Assembly: GCF_001540865.1 (NCBI RefSeq)
Contig: NC_033627.1
Span: forward strand, 6,936,677 to 7,000,676
Direction of reading: 5' to 3'
Source of the DNA: Ananas comosus
Taxonomy: Eukaryota > Streptophyta > Magnoliopsida > Poales > Bromeliaceae
Length of the DNA stretch: 64,000 nt
How positions within the stretch are numbered: the stretch's first letter is position 1; each line of letters opens with the position of its first letter. Under the pieces are notes generated by a model. That model was not told where the DNA came from. It saw nothing but the letters and a program-made list of their open reading frames with translations, and searched no databases. Made by a program: the position numbers and the translations under genes. This document shows positions 1 to 11,606 of the stretch, piece after piece.

Positions 1-97
1 ATGTCGGGGTATGCCAATGGTATTAGGTGGTTTGGGGATTTAAAATACAACGTGCAAATATGAATAAATAAAAAGAGTGTTGATGTTTTTGTAATCA
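1..97. other. AT-rich stretch, nothing recognised
   Basis: No coding signal, LTR end or repeat unit that I recognise. It lies upstream of the tRNA-like unit. Confidence 0.4.
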
Positions 98-170
98 TTA
101 GTTGTGGTGTAGTGGTTAAGAGGGATAAAAGATTTGCAAAGGTTGCGGGTTCAAGTCCTATCCCTTTATT
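98..170 (+). repeat. tRNA-like Pol III box pair, SINE head candidate
   Basis: An A-box match (TGGTGTAGTGG, 105-115) and a B-box match (GGTTCAAGTCC, 148-158) lie 43 bp apart, the spacing of an internal tRNA promoter. A T-rich run follows at 164-173. Folding as a tRNA fails: the acceptor and T arms pair poorly. A tRNA-derived SINE head or decayed tRNA copy is therefore more likely than a functional tRNA. The 3' limit is not clear. Confidence 0.4.
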
Positions 171-267
171 TTTTGTGACAGTTTTTTTTAAATTTGTAAC
201 TAAAAGCTTTTTTGGTGACATACGAAATTCAAATCCGTAGCAATGCACTACTTTTTTGCAGTGGGAT

Positions 268-508
268 CCGCACTTCTCGAGCAAGAATAGATACCGGGAA
301 CTCTTCATATGTCATATCCTCTTTGAGTTTCGGTGGTTCATACAAAAGAGCATGCTCGGGATCGTGAATATACTTGCGGAGATTGGATACGTGGAACACG
401 TTGTGGACTCCCGCAAGCTTGGGCGGCAAGGTCAGCCGGTATGCCACCGTACCAATCCACTCCAATACCTCGTACGGTCCGATATACCGGGGACTTAGCT
501 TTCCCCGC
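268..508 (-). pseudogene. Ty3/gypsy integrase C-terminal fragment
   Basis: The minus strand encodes the end of a chromovirus-type integrase, including KLSPRYIGPYEVL, then VFHVSNLRKY and DPEHALLYEPP. It is cut on its 5' side at 508/509, where the U5 end of a gypsy LTR begins, so it is the target of that insertion. Its 3' side loses homology near 268, after the SILAREVR segment. About 80 residues remain and it cannot be functional. Confidence 0.8.
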
Positions 509-962
509 TGTCACGCCCCGCAATCGCCTATTTGGTCAGTTTGGGCACGTCGATCAGACACCGAACGGACAGCACCTCCCCTGTCCGCCCAAGGCTCAAT
601 AACAAGATTAGGTACATTTCTGTCGCCCAGGAAGACATACAACATATATGAAACACAACAAATGCTATACAAGTAAGAGCAAAAGATACAAGAGAGTAAA
701 CTATCTATTACATTTTTCATCCACATTCACTTTGGGTTTACATCACCAAAATGGACACATCATTATTTACACGTTTCTTCTCATGACATGTGTATATATA
801 TACAACTCTCCAAAAGCACCCTCACCAATATACATCATCATCTCTCAAGTACATAGGTGATCTAATGCAAGTAGAGAAGCCACTATCTAGCTAGGGCGCT
901 ATGCCCTTACCGCGATCAACTGCAGGTATGCTCTCGCTAGGCCCTGCAACAAAGTGGGGTGA

Positions 963-978
963 GAACTACGAATAGTTC
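963..978 (-). other. Conserved LTR hairpin with UUCG loop
   Basis: GAACTA / TAGTTC arms of 6 bp close a loop that reads TTCG on the element strand, i.e. an RNA UUCG tetraloop. Homologous hairpins with changed arms and loops occur in every gypsy LTR of this window. Function is unknown. Confidence 0.55.
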
Positions 979-2458
979 ACAGTGGGTTCGGTCGCCGACT
1001 TCGCCAATCTTCTCACTAGGTCTAAGCAGGCATGAGTAGGTAGATAGATAGATAGATATGATAAAGAACTGCTACATAGTATGAATTCTACAAATATTAT
1101 ACTATACCTTTATCAACATGATGTAATGAATGCTAACTTTACATAGCAATAAGTTCAACTAGCATACTACTATGCTTCAACAATATCATAGATAAGGAGA
1201 TGCACATAGCTAGGAAAACTACTAACATGTCCCTATGTTATGTCATGGCATGAATGCACTCTCTACTATGCCATTCGTTCATTTGTTATCCAATCTACTT
1301 GGCTAACCCGAAGGTTACACCACGACTCACTTCTCAAATCTCAAAGGTGAGGAGAAGCTGCACTCGTACATCGAGACGGTTTACGGGACAACTACATCTG
1401 TCCCAGGGCAACTACTTCTGCCCCCCTATCGTGATAACTCCGGAGCTCACTGCTTGGGTGGAGCGACCACCCCAAGCCAGAACAAACTAAGTAAGTATGA
1501 TCCAATCCTCGTCTACTGAGGATACCCTGTCTACAAGGGTCACAGTGCTTCTACCGCACTTGATTCAATGTCTTATTGGCAAATCGGAAAAATCTACTAT
1601 CCCTAGGTTCATGTTATAGTGTTTCTACTACACTAAGACCAAATGCTACTCATTTATGTCATATGTTTTCCAAGTGTCTACTACTACACTAAATCATATA
1701 CCACTCATTTATGTAATCATGTTTAAGTGTTTCTACCACACTAATTGACATGCCACTCGCTTGCATAAACATATCATCCAAATTATTACTTGATCTTGCC
1801 ACTATAGGATCCAATGTCACACCCAATCCGCATGCAACCACTAGAATATGTGTTCAACCCACAATTTCTATCACTACTATGGAATCATGCAAGGAAATGT
1901 AGCTACAACTACTCAACATATCCTATAATGCAAGATAACACATATACATGTATGCTGAATAATAGAACTTGGACATAGAGAGAAGTCCAACTGCTTCCTG
2001 ATGACACCCCCCACCTTCTGGTGATGCCAAGATGCTAGGGTTCAAGTTTCGCGATTTTAGGACGTTGCCTCGGCCCTCCAGGCGGAAATGAAGCTAAAAA
2101 CGTCCTTTTTCCCCATATTTTTCGCGTAGGCTGGACGGATCGCCGAACCGACTTCACCCGCGCGTTAGAATACCTCTACTAAGCTTTCCTTTCCAAGAAA
2201 GGAAGAAGATGAAGAAAATGATGAAGCTTTCCTCTTTCAAGCTCCAAATCTCCACCCTTTTCTCATCTTGTTCCACTCCTAGAGAGAGAGGGAGAGCTCC
2301 TAGAGAGAGAGTGTGTTTAGGTTGGTTGCAAATGAGAGAAAGTGGAGAGGATGAGCCCACTTCATATCTCTTTTAACCCTACACTTGCCAATTTGCAAGA
2401 AACCCCCTCAACTTCATGTTTTCTGCACAACCCGAACTGGGCAATTTTCGGGTATGGG

Positions 2459-2486
2459 GTCCGGACCTTGTAGCTAGGGTCCGGAT
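2459..2486 (-). promoter_or_regulatory. U3 palindrome pair GTCCGGAC, 20 bp apart
   Basis: Two palindromes centred on CCGG (GTCCGGAC at 2,459 and GTCCGGAT at 2,479) start 20 bp apart, about 180-205 bp inside the LTR start. Position and spacing match the GACCGGTC pairs of the other LTR families here, so a U3 enhancer-like role is inferred. Confidence 0.55.
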
Positions 2487-2664
2487 CCCGAAAGCATAAA
2501 AATTCTGCAAAAATGCAAATTTGCACTACCAGCTCTCCAAGGTCCTCTACAACCCTCTAAATGCCGTTTTCGATGATTTCAGCCATTCCGAAATGTCCCG
2601 AACCAACTTCCGATCGATTTTGATCGAAGTTCGAATTTACATATCGAGGATTCTTTTCCTTACA

Positions 2665-2677
2665 TTCTCCCCTTCTT
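2665..2677 (-). other. Polypurine tract of gypsy element 1
   Basis: On the minus strand AAGAAGGGGAGAA sits directly before the LTR start TGTAAGG. This is the expected plus-strand primer position, and it fixes the LTR boundary and orientation. Confidence 0.8.
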
Positions 2678-2739
2678 AAAAAGAGTTTCGTCCTCGGAAC
2701 TTACTCATCTTGAACAAAATTCTAAACAATACTCATACC

Positions 2740-5604
2740 TCAGCTCAACTCCTCAAAGAGATGAGGATGATGTGCTTTCATCACATCCTCGAGTTCCCAC
2801 GTGGCTTCGCGATTATCGTGATTGCTCTACCGAACCTTGACGTAGGGGATCTCGCTATTTCTCAACTTGCGCACTTCTCGAGCAATAACTGACACCGAAA
2901 ACTCTTCATAGGACATATCTTCTTGCAATTCCGGTGGCTCATATAGCAAAGCGTGCTCAGGGTCGTGGATATGCTTGCAAAGGTTGGGAACGTGGAACAC
3001 ATTATGAACGTCCGCAAGCTTGGGCGGCAATGCAAGCCGGTATGCTACCGCACCAATTCGGTCCAACACTTCATACGGCCCAATGTAATGGGGGCTTAAC
3101 TTTCCCCGAACTCCGAACCGCTTCACACCCCTCATGGGTGAAACCTTCAAGAAGATGCGGTCGCCCACTGCGAATTCTAAATCTCGTCGGCGCTTGTTCG
3201 CATAACTCTTTTGCCTCGACTGCGTCGTTAGCAATCTTTGGCGAGCAAGGCAGACCTTCTCTTCCGCCTCCCGCAAGACATCGGGACCCAACACCGCCCG
3301 TTCGCCCACATCACTCCAGTATATAGGAGATCGGCACTTTCTCCCGTAGAGAGCCTCAAACGGTGCCATCTCTATACTAGCTTGGTAACTGTTGTTGTAG
3401 GCGAACTCGGCCATTGGCAAGTGATCATTCCAACTGCCCTTGTAGTCAATGACACACGCCCACAACATATCCTCCAACACCTGAATGGTTCTCTCCGACT
3501 GCCCATCGGTTTGAGGATGGAATGCGGTGCTGAAATCGAGCCGTGTGCCGAGCGCTTCCTGCAGGCTTTTCCAAAAGTGTGAAGTAAACCGGGGATCTTG
3601 ATCTGACACAATCGACTTCGGAACCCCGTGCAACCTCACAACCTCATCAAGATATACATGCGCTAGCTTGTCACCCGACCAAGTAGTGTGGATTGGCAGA
3701 AAATGTGCCGACTTCGTCAAGCGATCCACAACTACCCAAATTGCATCGTGGCCACCCGACGAACGAGGCAATCCAACCATGAAGTCCATGGATATATCCT
3801 CCCATTTCCAAACGGGGATAGGTAGGCTCTGAAGTTTTCCTGCTGGAAACCGGCGCTCTGCCTTAACCTGTTGACATACCAGGGCACTGCGCCACATAGC
3901 GTCCAATATCAGCTTTCATTCCCGGCCACCAGTAGAGCATTTTCAAATCTTGGTACATCTTGATGCCGCTCGGGTGGACACTATAGGGAGACCAATGCGC
4001 TTATTGCAAAATCAACTTTCGAATTTCTTCATTTTTCGGCACACACCACCGGTTTCGGTATCGAAGCGCATCACCGGCGTCTATACTGAAATCGCCGCCA
4101 CGCCCACTCTCGATGTCGCACCGCACTTTTTGGAGACTCGAATCGGCAAGTTGCAGACTTTTGATTTCTCCAACAAGGTCGGTTGGACAACGAGAGCCGA
4201 TAATACAGTCGAAACCTCCGAAGCTACAACCTTAAGATCCATTTGCCCCATTTCCTTCCACAGGGGCTCCTGATTTGTGACCCACAACGCGAGGTTCTCC
4301 GCCGACTTCCTGCTAAGTGCGTCGGCTACCACATTAGCCTTCCCGGGGTGGTAAAGGATATCAACATCGTAGTCCTTTAGCAATTCTAACCACCGCCATT
4401 GCAGCATATTAAGCTCCTCCTGTGTGAACAGGTACTTTAGACTTTTGTGGTCCGTGTAGATCTTGCAATGCGCACCATAAAGGCAGTGCCTCCACAACTT
4501 TAAGGCGAAGATCACTGCGGCTAACTCCAAGTCGTGGATAGGGTAGTTCTTCTCGTAGCTTTTCAACTGACGGGATGCATAGGCGATCACCTTTTCACCC
4601 TGCATTAGAACACACCCTAAACCCGAATAGGATGCATCGCTATATACCACAATGTCCTCACCTTGCACTGGTAGGGCGAGCACCGGAGCCAAAGTCAACT
4701 TTTCTTTCAACTCTTTGAAACTCCGGTCGCACTCGTCGCCCCAAATAAACTTGGTGCCCTTCTGTATCAGACGGGTAAGTGGAATAACAATCTTCGAGAA
4801 TCCCCCCACGAACCATCTATAGTAGCCTGCTAAGCCCACAAAGCTTTGGACCTCCGTGACATTAGTAGGGCGAGGCCAGTCCTTGATTGCCTCAACTTTT
4901 CTTGGGTCAACGGATACTCCACCCTCGGAAATAACATGCCCCAGAAACGCGACTTCTCGGAGCCAAAAGTCACACTTCTTCAATTTCGTGTATAGCTTCT
5001 CCTCCCGAATGACTTGAAGCATTATCCGCAAATGCTCCGCGTGCTCCTCGTCGCTACGCGAATAAACCAAAATGTCGTCAATGAAGACCACGACAAATCG
5101 GTCCAAATAAGCTCTGAAGCCACGATTCATTAAGTCCATGAACGCTGTCGGGGCATTTGTGAGCCCGAACGGCATGACCGTGAATTCATAGTGTCCATAC
5201 CGGGTGCGAAACGCAATTTTCTGCACATCCTCCGGCTTAATCTTCAACTGATGATAGCCAGACTGGAGGTCTATCTTTGAGTAAACCCGAGACCCTTGCA
5301 ACTGATCAAACAAGTCGTCGATACGGGAAAACGGGTACTTATTCTTGATCGTGACCTTGTTCAACTCGCGGTAATCTACGCAGAGTCGAAACGATCCATC
5401 CTTCTTCCGCACAAACAATAACGGGGCTCCCCATGGTGACACACTTGGCCTGATAAATTCATTGTCGAGGAGATCTTGCAATTGAGCCCTCAACTCCTTC
5501 AATTCTGCCGGTGCCATACGGTACAGAGCCTTTGAAATCGGCGCGGTCCCGGGAATCAAGTCTATAATGAACTCGATCTCCCGATTCGGCGGTATCCCCA
5601 GTAG
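2740..5604 (-). pseudogene. Gypsy chromovirus pol: RT, RNase H, integrase, chromodomain remnant
   Basis: Minus-strand pol remnant. Reverse transcriptase starts near 5,604 (IPPNREIEF), with [21 protein letters not shown] and the catalytic [10 protein letters not shown]. RNase H follows with YSDAS and [10 protein letters not shown] 1-nt frameshift near 4,160-4,170 breaks the linker before integrase. Integrase shows DRLTKSAHF, DQDPRFTS and the later acidic region, then KLSPHYIGPYEVL. The C-terminus keeps a chromodomain-like EATWELEDVMK, but a TAG at 2,827 (Trp codon TGG in relatives) precedes it; the original stop is TGA at 2,740. The 5' end, with gag, protease and start of RT, is replaced at 5,605 by another LTR. 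A Tekay/Del-type chromovirus is likely. Not functional. Confidence 0.9.
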
Positions 5605-6020
5605 TGTCACGCCTCGGGGCCCAACGAAAGCCCGCTCGGCGTGTGTCCAAACCTGCCATATGTCTAAAACATACAAGGCGTCTACAACAAAGCGATAAAT
5701 AAAACAATAAGAGAAGAACATCTAGGAGTATCAGAGCGTACATCTAGATTTCTACAGCAAGAATAGGTAAAAGAAGCCAAAACCACCAAATAAAAGTCAT
5801 AAGTAATAAAAAAAGATATCCCAAAACAAGAGCTAAAAGAGTATATAGGTGGTCTCTATACATGGTACAAAAATCTCTCTCTCTCCAAAACACAAAAAGA
5901 GAGTAACCACCTAGGAGCAAGTAGCTCCCCGCTATCTAGCTAGGCGACAACCTTGCCGCGAACCCGTGCCTCCGCCGGTGCCGAAGGCTCCGAAATGAAA
6001 TCATAAAACAGGGGGCGTGA

Positions 6021-6040
6021 GAACTATTAAATAATAGTTC
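6021..6040 (-). other. Conserved LTR hairpin, 9-bp arms
   Basis: GAACTATTA and TAATAGTTC are perfect complementary arms around a 2-nt loop. Versions in other LTR-A copies lie at 14,576-14,594 (one base lost), 22,365-22,384 and 52,822-52,841. Confidence 0.6.
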
Positions 6041-6433
6041 CCAGTGGGCAATTACTGACTTCAATGAAATGCGCCACTAGGCCCAAAAGCTACAAAAAGG
6101 GTAAGTACGAGTATAAGCAAAAGCGATATATACGACAAGCAAATAAACATGAGTACTTGCTACTACATGATATCTCTACTTAGCATGAAATTGCATAAGT
6201 AAGAAAGTTATACTATCATGAAAATGCACGAGTATACAACCGTCATAATATCCACAATGTAATAGTAAAATGTTATTGTTTACTATTCTAGTCAATGTTC
6301 ACTTGGCATGTTAACTACTTAAAGTTAAATCTTTGAAGACCTGCCTGAAGGCTGTCTAGCCTATAGACCCACCCGTAGGCTGTCTGGCCGGTGCCGAGCC
6401 TAATGGCCCCGTGGTAGTCAACATCCCCATTCT

Positions 6434-6615
6434 AGGAATGAGGCTTGCCCACGACAATCCACTTCGGCGCCCAATCCCGCACGGCGAATATGTATCACGA
6501 TGGCCATCTTTGGAGTGCCGGCTTAGGAATGAGGCTTGCCCACGACAATCCACTTCGGCGCCCAATCCCGCACGGCGAATATGTATCACGATGGCCATCT
6601 TTGGAGTGCCGGCTT
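6434..6615. repeat. 91-bp tandem duplication inside LTR-A
   Basis: Units 6,434-6,524 and 6,525-6,615 appear identical base for base and start AGGAATGAGG. The other LTR-A copies carry this segment once, so it is a recent duplication private to this copy. Confidence 0.85.
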
Positions 6616-8013
6616 GTAAGGAGCGACCCTCACAAGCATGTGCGAATGAGCACAATGGCAAGAAAGCGCAGATCCGTCTCAAGTTTCAAGTCATCATGTC
6701 TAAAACATGAATGTATCGAATGTCTCAAGGGCTTATCTCTATGTTATCATGTCTAAAACATGGAATATAGTAAATGTCAATGGCCTACCACTATATCTCT
6801 ATATTGCAGTTTTCCAGTTTGCTGGTTCATGTGCCCCTTCATGACACTTTTTTTCACTAAGTCAAAGCATGATAATTATGTTCATGAATACATAATTCTA
6901 ATCATTTCCCTCGCATGAGACATGTAATCAACCCGCAAAGATAAACATTTCCACATGCATGCAGCCTACACATATAGCTCCACTATATAGAGTGAAATTT
7001 TCATTATACATAACACATGCATTTTAAGTATTCTAAAATTCACATAAATTCCATTTAGCATGAATATGCAATCAAATTGACGTTACGACAAATATAATAC
7101 ACATAGGGGCCATTTCGCCCCGATTTCATGAAGCCAAACCCACCACAACTCTTGCGACCCTTCGTTTGCTCCGACGAAGGTGCCCACTAGTGTCCTAGCA
7201 CCCTAAAGATGTAGAAACAAGAGTTAAACGAACCTTACGAACATCCCAAAGCTCAAACATTAACCAACTCTAGCTAAGGTGGAGAAAACTCACCTATAGT
7301 GTAGAAATCCTCTAAGAAATCCTAAATGGAAGCCAAATCCCTTCTAAAGCAACCTATACCAAGGTTCTAAACCAATCAATTAGGTTCCAAAGCCCTCAAA
7401 TGAAAAACCCCCAATTCTAACCCTAAAACCCCAATCTAGGGTTTCATTTGGTAAAACCTACCAAAACATGCTCCAAAGAGTAGATTAAGCATACTAACCT
7501 CCTTGGTAGCTCCAAACCAAGCTCAAAATGCTCTAGGGTTGAAGGTTGATCCTCTATCAAGCTCCTAGCCCAAGCTCCAAGCCACCAATGGTGAGAAGAG
7601 AGGGTGTGGGGGAAGTCCAAAGTCCACCAAGCAAGCTCTCCTTGCTCTTCTCCTCCTTCTTCCCTTTCTTCCTTCTCCTTCTTCTTCTCTTTCTAGAGAG
7701 TGTGAAAGAGTGAGAAGTGAGGAAAAGAGAGAGAGGAAAAGCCCTAAAAGCCCTCTAAAGTAACAAAATCTAGAAAAGCCCCTCAACTTTGCAACCTGTG
7801 CACTGCCTGACTAGGCAGTTTTCGGGTGGAGGGACCGGTCTTTCCCCACATGGGACCGGTGTAGCACACTGGACCTTTGCAAATTGCGAGGTTCGAGTGT
7901 TTGATATGCATTCTGAACTTTTCCACACTTGGTGGAAGGTCGTAGATAGTATTCCAACCTAAAAGTTTGATTCCTGGAGTTTTGGCTTTGTTCTAAGAGT
8001 TTTCACTCTCGGG

Positions 8014-8216
8014 GACCGGTCCCTGATAGGAGAGATCGGTCCCCTCAGAACAGTGCTGCAGCAGGACTTGAGGCAACCGGTTCGTTGTGGGTGAGACCGG
8101 TCCCCAAGAGCAACTACACGGGGAGAGACCGGTCCCATGCGGGGAGAGACCGGTTTCCGAACATTGGATTTTCGGGGCAGGCTGAGAGACCGGTCCTAGG
8201 TCAGGGAGACCGGTCC
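8014..8216 (+). promoter_or_regulatory. U3 array of paired ACCGGT palindromes
   Basis: Eight sites in four pairs: 8,014/8,035, 8,075/8,095, 8,127/8,149 and 8,189/8,209, with within-pair spacing of 21, 20, 22 and 20 bp. Most are GACCGGTC; variants are GATCGGTC (8,035), AACCGGTT (8,075) and GACCGGTT (8,149). The array lies 154-356 bp from the LTR start and about 85 bp upstream of a TATA-like TATATGG. An enhancer role is inferred from position, as for tandem repeats in retroviral U3 regions. Confidence 0.6.
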
Positions 8217-9567
8217 CTCAGTCCGAAAATTGCCCAGTTCGGGCAGTGCATTAGATGCATTGTTGAGGGGCTTTTCTGGATTTTGTTACAATAGATAACC
8301 TATATGGCCATTTCACCTCTCTCCCTCCCTCATTTCACACTCTCCTTTGCACCTTAGAGTGAGAAAAAGAAGGAGAAGAAGAGGAAGAAGAAGGAGTTGG
8401 AGGAGAGCAAGATTTTGAGGCTTTGGAGCATCTTCCTCCCCCTTTGCTCATCATTGGAGGCTTGGAGCTTGGGCTAGGAGCATGATAGAGGGTTAATCTT
8501 CAACCCTAGAGCATTTTGAGCTTGGTTTGGAGCTACCAAGAAGGTTAATTGCTTGTTTCTTCCCTCTAGATCTATTTTTGGTGGATTTTGGGAGATGAAA
8601 CCCTAGATTGAGGAATTAGGGTTTGATTTGGGGATTTTGGATTTGTGGCTTTTAGAGCTCTATTGATGGGTTTAGAACCTTGGATTAGATTGCTTTGGAT
8701 GGGATTTGGCGTCCATTTGAGCTTTATTTGAGGATTTCTTCACCAAGGTGAGTTTTTCTCCACCTTAGCTTGAGGTAGTTAACGATTGAGTATAGGGTTA
8801 ATCGTAAGGTTCGTTTAACTCTTGTTCCTACATATTTAGGGTGCTAGGAGGATAGTGGACACCTTCGTCGGAGCTTACGAAGGGTTTCGGTATCTACGAT
8901 GGGTTTGACTTCATGAAAACGGGGCAAAATGGCCCCTATGCATTACATACTCGTCGTAAAGTCTTTTTGAATGTAAATCCATGCTAGATAGAATTTATGG
9001 AAATTTTAAAATCCTTGAAATGCATGTGCTATGTGTAAGATAAATATCACTCTATATAGTAGAGCTATATGTGTAGACTGCATGCATGTGAAAGGTGTGC
9101 ATCTTTGCAAGTTGAGAATATGTCTCTTATGCTAGAAATGATTAGAATTATGTATTCATGAACATAATTATCATGCTTGGACTCATTGAACAAAATGTCA
9201 TAAAGGGGCACTTGAAACTAGTAAACTATGAAAATGCAACATAAAGACATAGTGATAGGCGATTCGGCATCGACTATATTCCATATTAGAGACATGATGA
9301 CATAGTGACAAGCCTTTGTGACATTCGATACATTCCATGTTTTTAGACATGAGGACTTGAAACTTGAGACAGACTTATACGCATGCTTGCCATTGTGCTC
9401 ATTCGCACATGCTTGTGAGGGTCGCTCCCTACAAGCCGGCACTCCGGAGTTAGCATCACGATACATATTTGCCGTGCCGGATTGGGCGCCGAAGTGGATT
9501 GCCGTGGGAAAGGCTCATTCCTAGAGCGGGGATGTTGACTATCATGGGGCCATTAGGCACGGCACCG

Positions 9568-9650
9568 GCCAGACAGCCTACGGGTGGGTCTTACAGGCCA
9601 GACAGCCTTCGGGTGGGTCTTCATGCCAGACAGCCTTCGGGTGGGTCTTA
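9568..9650 (+). repeat. 29-bp minisatellite in LTR-A, three units
   Basis: Units starting GCCAGACAGCC at 9,568, 9,597 and 9,625 repeat in tandem with small differences. Other LTR-A copies show fewer units (two near 52,475-52,530), so copy number varies. Confidence 0.75.
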
Positions 9651-9705
9651 TAAGATTAAACTTTTAACAATTAAAGTGACAAGTGGACATTGTCTAGAAT
9701 AGTAA

Positions 9706-11606
9706 AATCCATCATCGCAGGAACTCACCCGCTAGAACCGTCCTTCGGGTTTACTCCAACCCGTGATGCATAACTCCGGAGCGCATCGCCCGAGGGGGAG
9801 CGACCGCCCTCGAGCACGGAACTCATAGCAAGTATGATCATATCCTTAACTCAAAGGATTTATAAGTTCAATCTTGACTTTACACTAGCTCTAGTGTTCT
9901 TTCGTCACTTTTTGTTGCCACTCTAGCAATCATTGTTCTTTACCATTCATTACTCTTGCTAACTCTAGCAATCATATTTTTTACATTCTTTACTTTTGGC
10001 TACCTCTAGCACTTCATGTTCTTTACTCCCCACATTACTTTAACTTTAAACATTGTCATTTTCATCATTCTTTACATTACATTGGTTCTTTACCTCACAC
10101 TATCTCTAGTGTCATTTTACTTTAACTTTATCGAATGCCACTCGATCTATGTCATTGTGTCACTCTGTTCTTTTGCTCACTTTGGGTGCTCACTTTTCTC
10201 TCATGCATACACATAGGGTTTTCGACGTTCACATAGTTCTCATTCATCATATTATGCAAGTTGTACTCACAATCATGCATCATCACATTTTCATCATTAC
10301 TTTACCCTAAAATGTATGCAACAATATATATACACATGCTCAAATGAATGACACATTAGGCATAGAGAGAAGTTCAATAAGTTTGAGAAGCACCACCCAC
10401 CTCGTAGGCTTTCAAAGGTGCTCCGATAATTTACTTGGAATTTTTAGGTCCTTCGTTCTTTACCTGCGGCATAACAAAGCCATATTAGGCCATTTTGCCC
10501 ATATCTTTACATCGCCTTTTTGTAACATTAATCCGAGCGCACCAACGCGTCGGAAATACCCCCAATTAGGTTTCTAGAGGGTCAATTGCACTTAGAAATC
10601 CCCATGAGCAAAAGCCCCAATTTGGGTGCCCTAGCTCCATAGCATGTGAAATCCTAGGGTTTGATCTCAATGGGAAGCAAAAGTAGCTTCATTATACTCT
10701 AAAAAGTCCATTAGAACCATCTTTAGACAAATCAAAACCCTACTTAGTGTTTCACCATGAGAGGTGATGAAGCTCACCTCAAGCTTCACCATTTCTATGG
10801 TCTTGATCTCAAAAGAAGCAAAAAAAAAGTTTCAAATACTCTAAAAGCTCCACAAAAACCATTTATAGCTTAATCTAAACCCTAGATTAGGTTTTACCAT
10901 GATTAGGGTTCAAAGCTTACCTTGTAAGCCTCCCTTTTCCAAGCTAGAGACGAGGGAGAAGGAGTTTCTTCACTCCTTCTTCTTCTTCTCCACTTTCTTC
11001 CTCTTCTTTTCCTTCTTTTTCCTTCTCTTCTTCTTCTCCTTCTTGTCTTCTAGAGAGAGAAAGAGAGATGAGAGTGGGAGAGGGTGTGAAATGAGAGAAA
11101 AGCCCTCATAACCCTCATACTATACTCAATGGGTTGCAAAATTGCAGCTAAACCCCTCAACTTTCATCTTATTCAATTGCCTGGACTGGGCAGATTTCGG
11201 GCTCGGGGACCGGTCTCCCCGACTAGGGACCGATCTCCGAGAGCTCTCCCAGCGCAGCCAGAACTGCTTCGCGCAATGCGACCGGTCTCTCTCTGGTGGG
11301 ACCAGTCTCTGGGGGACCGGTCTCTCAGGCAGGGACCGGTTCCCGAGAGCTAGTTTCTCAGGACTTAGCCATTTTTCCTCATTTCTCATTTTTCACGCGT
11401 TCGGGGACCGGTCTCTTCCACCAGGGACCGGTCCCAGAGAGCTGAAAATCTGCAGTTTGCAGAATTTTGATTCTTAGCTCTCGAAAACCTTCCACAACAC
11501 ACTTTTACCCATTTTACACCTTCGGACTTTCCGAAGTGTACCATCCTCGCACTTTGGTCATTTTGATTAAAGTTCGATATTTATTTTCCGAATTTTCGGT
11601 ATATTA
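9706..11606 (-). repeat. Gypsy LTR-C-type fragment, minus orientation
   Basis: On the minus strand the LTR starts TGTAATATACCG at 11,606, similar to TGTAACATACC at 53,858. It runs through a U3 array and CT-rich leader (about 10,970-11,060) to a shared module near 9,790-9,820 (CGCTCCCCCTCGGG). The U5 end is missing: it breaks at about 9,706 against the plus-oriented LTR-A. Confidence 0.75.
11208..11433 (-). promoter_or_regulatory. U3 array of paired ACCGGT palindromes
   Basis: Four pairs: 11,208/11,228, 11,280/11,300, 11,315/11,334 and 11,406/11,426, spaced 20, 20, 19 and 20 bp. Variants are GACCGATC (11,228), GACCAGTC (11,300) and GACCGGTT (11,334). The array lies 173-399 bp inside the LTR start. 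Confidence 0.6.

Larger units (their letters stand above)
509..2664 (-). repeat. Gypsy 3' LTR (element 1), TG...CA
   Basis: Read on the minus strand the LTR starts TGTAAGGAAAAG at 2,664, directly after a polypurine tract, and ends CGGGGCGTGACA at 509 against integrase coding sequence. Length is 2,156 bp. It has a GTCCGGAC pair (2,459 and 2,479) in U3, a CT-rich leader near 2,160-2,330 and a GAACTA-TTCG-TAGTTC hairpin at 963-978. The other LTR of this element is not in the window, so no target duplication can be confirmed. A short (GATA)n run lies near 1,041-1,060. Confidence 0.85.
5605..7859 (-). repeat. Gypsy LTR-A fragment, minus orientation
   Basis: Begins TGTCACGCCTCG at 5,605, which is the U5 end of LTR-A read backwards. 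It abuts gypsy RT codons, so it inserted into element 1. It ends at 7,859, inside its own U3, where a plus-oriented LTR-A starts. Against a full LTR-A it lacks roughly the first 300 bp. It contains the hairpin (6,021-6,040), a 91-bp tandem duplication, a CT-rich leader near 7,620-7,700 and GACCGGTC palindromes at 7,833 and 7,854. Confidence 0.8.
7860..9705 (+). repeat. Gypsy LTR-A fragment, plus orientation
   Basis: Starts TGTAGCACACTGG at 7,860, the LTR-A 5' end, also seen at 48,024 and as the reverse complement at 16,689. It runs through the U3 palindrome array, a TATA-like TATATGG near 8,301, a purine-rich leader and a 29-bp minisatellite. It breaks off near 9,705 inside the LTR, about 700-800 bp before the expected U5 end. 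With 5,605-7,859 it forms a large inverted repeat centred near 7,860. Confidence 0.8.

Noticed and set aside
98..170. Functional tRNA gene
   Set aside because: Promoter boxes fit, but acceptor and T arms pair poorly, so no anticodon assignment is justified.
1041..1062. (GATA)n, (CA)n near 41,590, (GA)n near 50,277 and (TA)n near 54,940 as notable repeats
   Set aside because: Short simple repeats common inside plant LTRs.
8014..8216. Plain microsatellite or tandem repeat
   Set aside because: Sequence between palindromes is largely unique; only the 8-mers and their spacing recur.
5605..9705. DNA transposon with long terminal inverted repeats
   Set aside because: Both arms are LTR-A in opposite orientation, with LTR ends TGTCACG and TGTAGCAC at expected places; two LTR insertions explain it.
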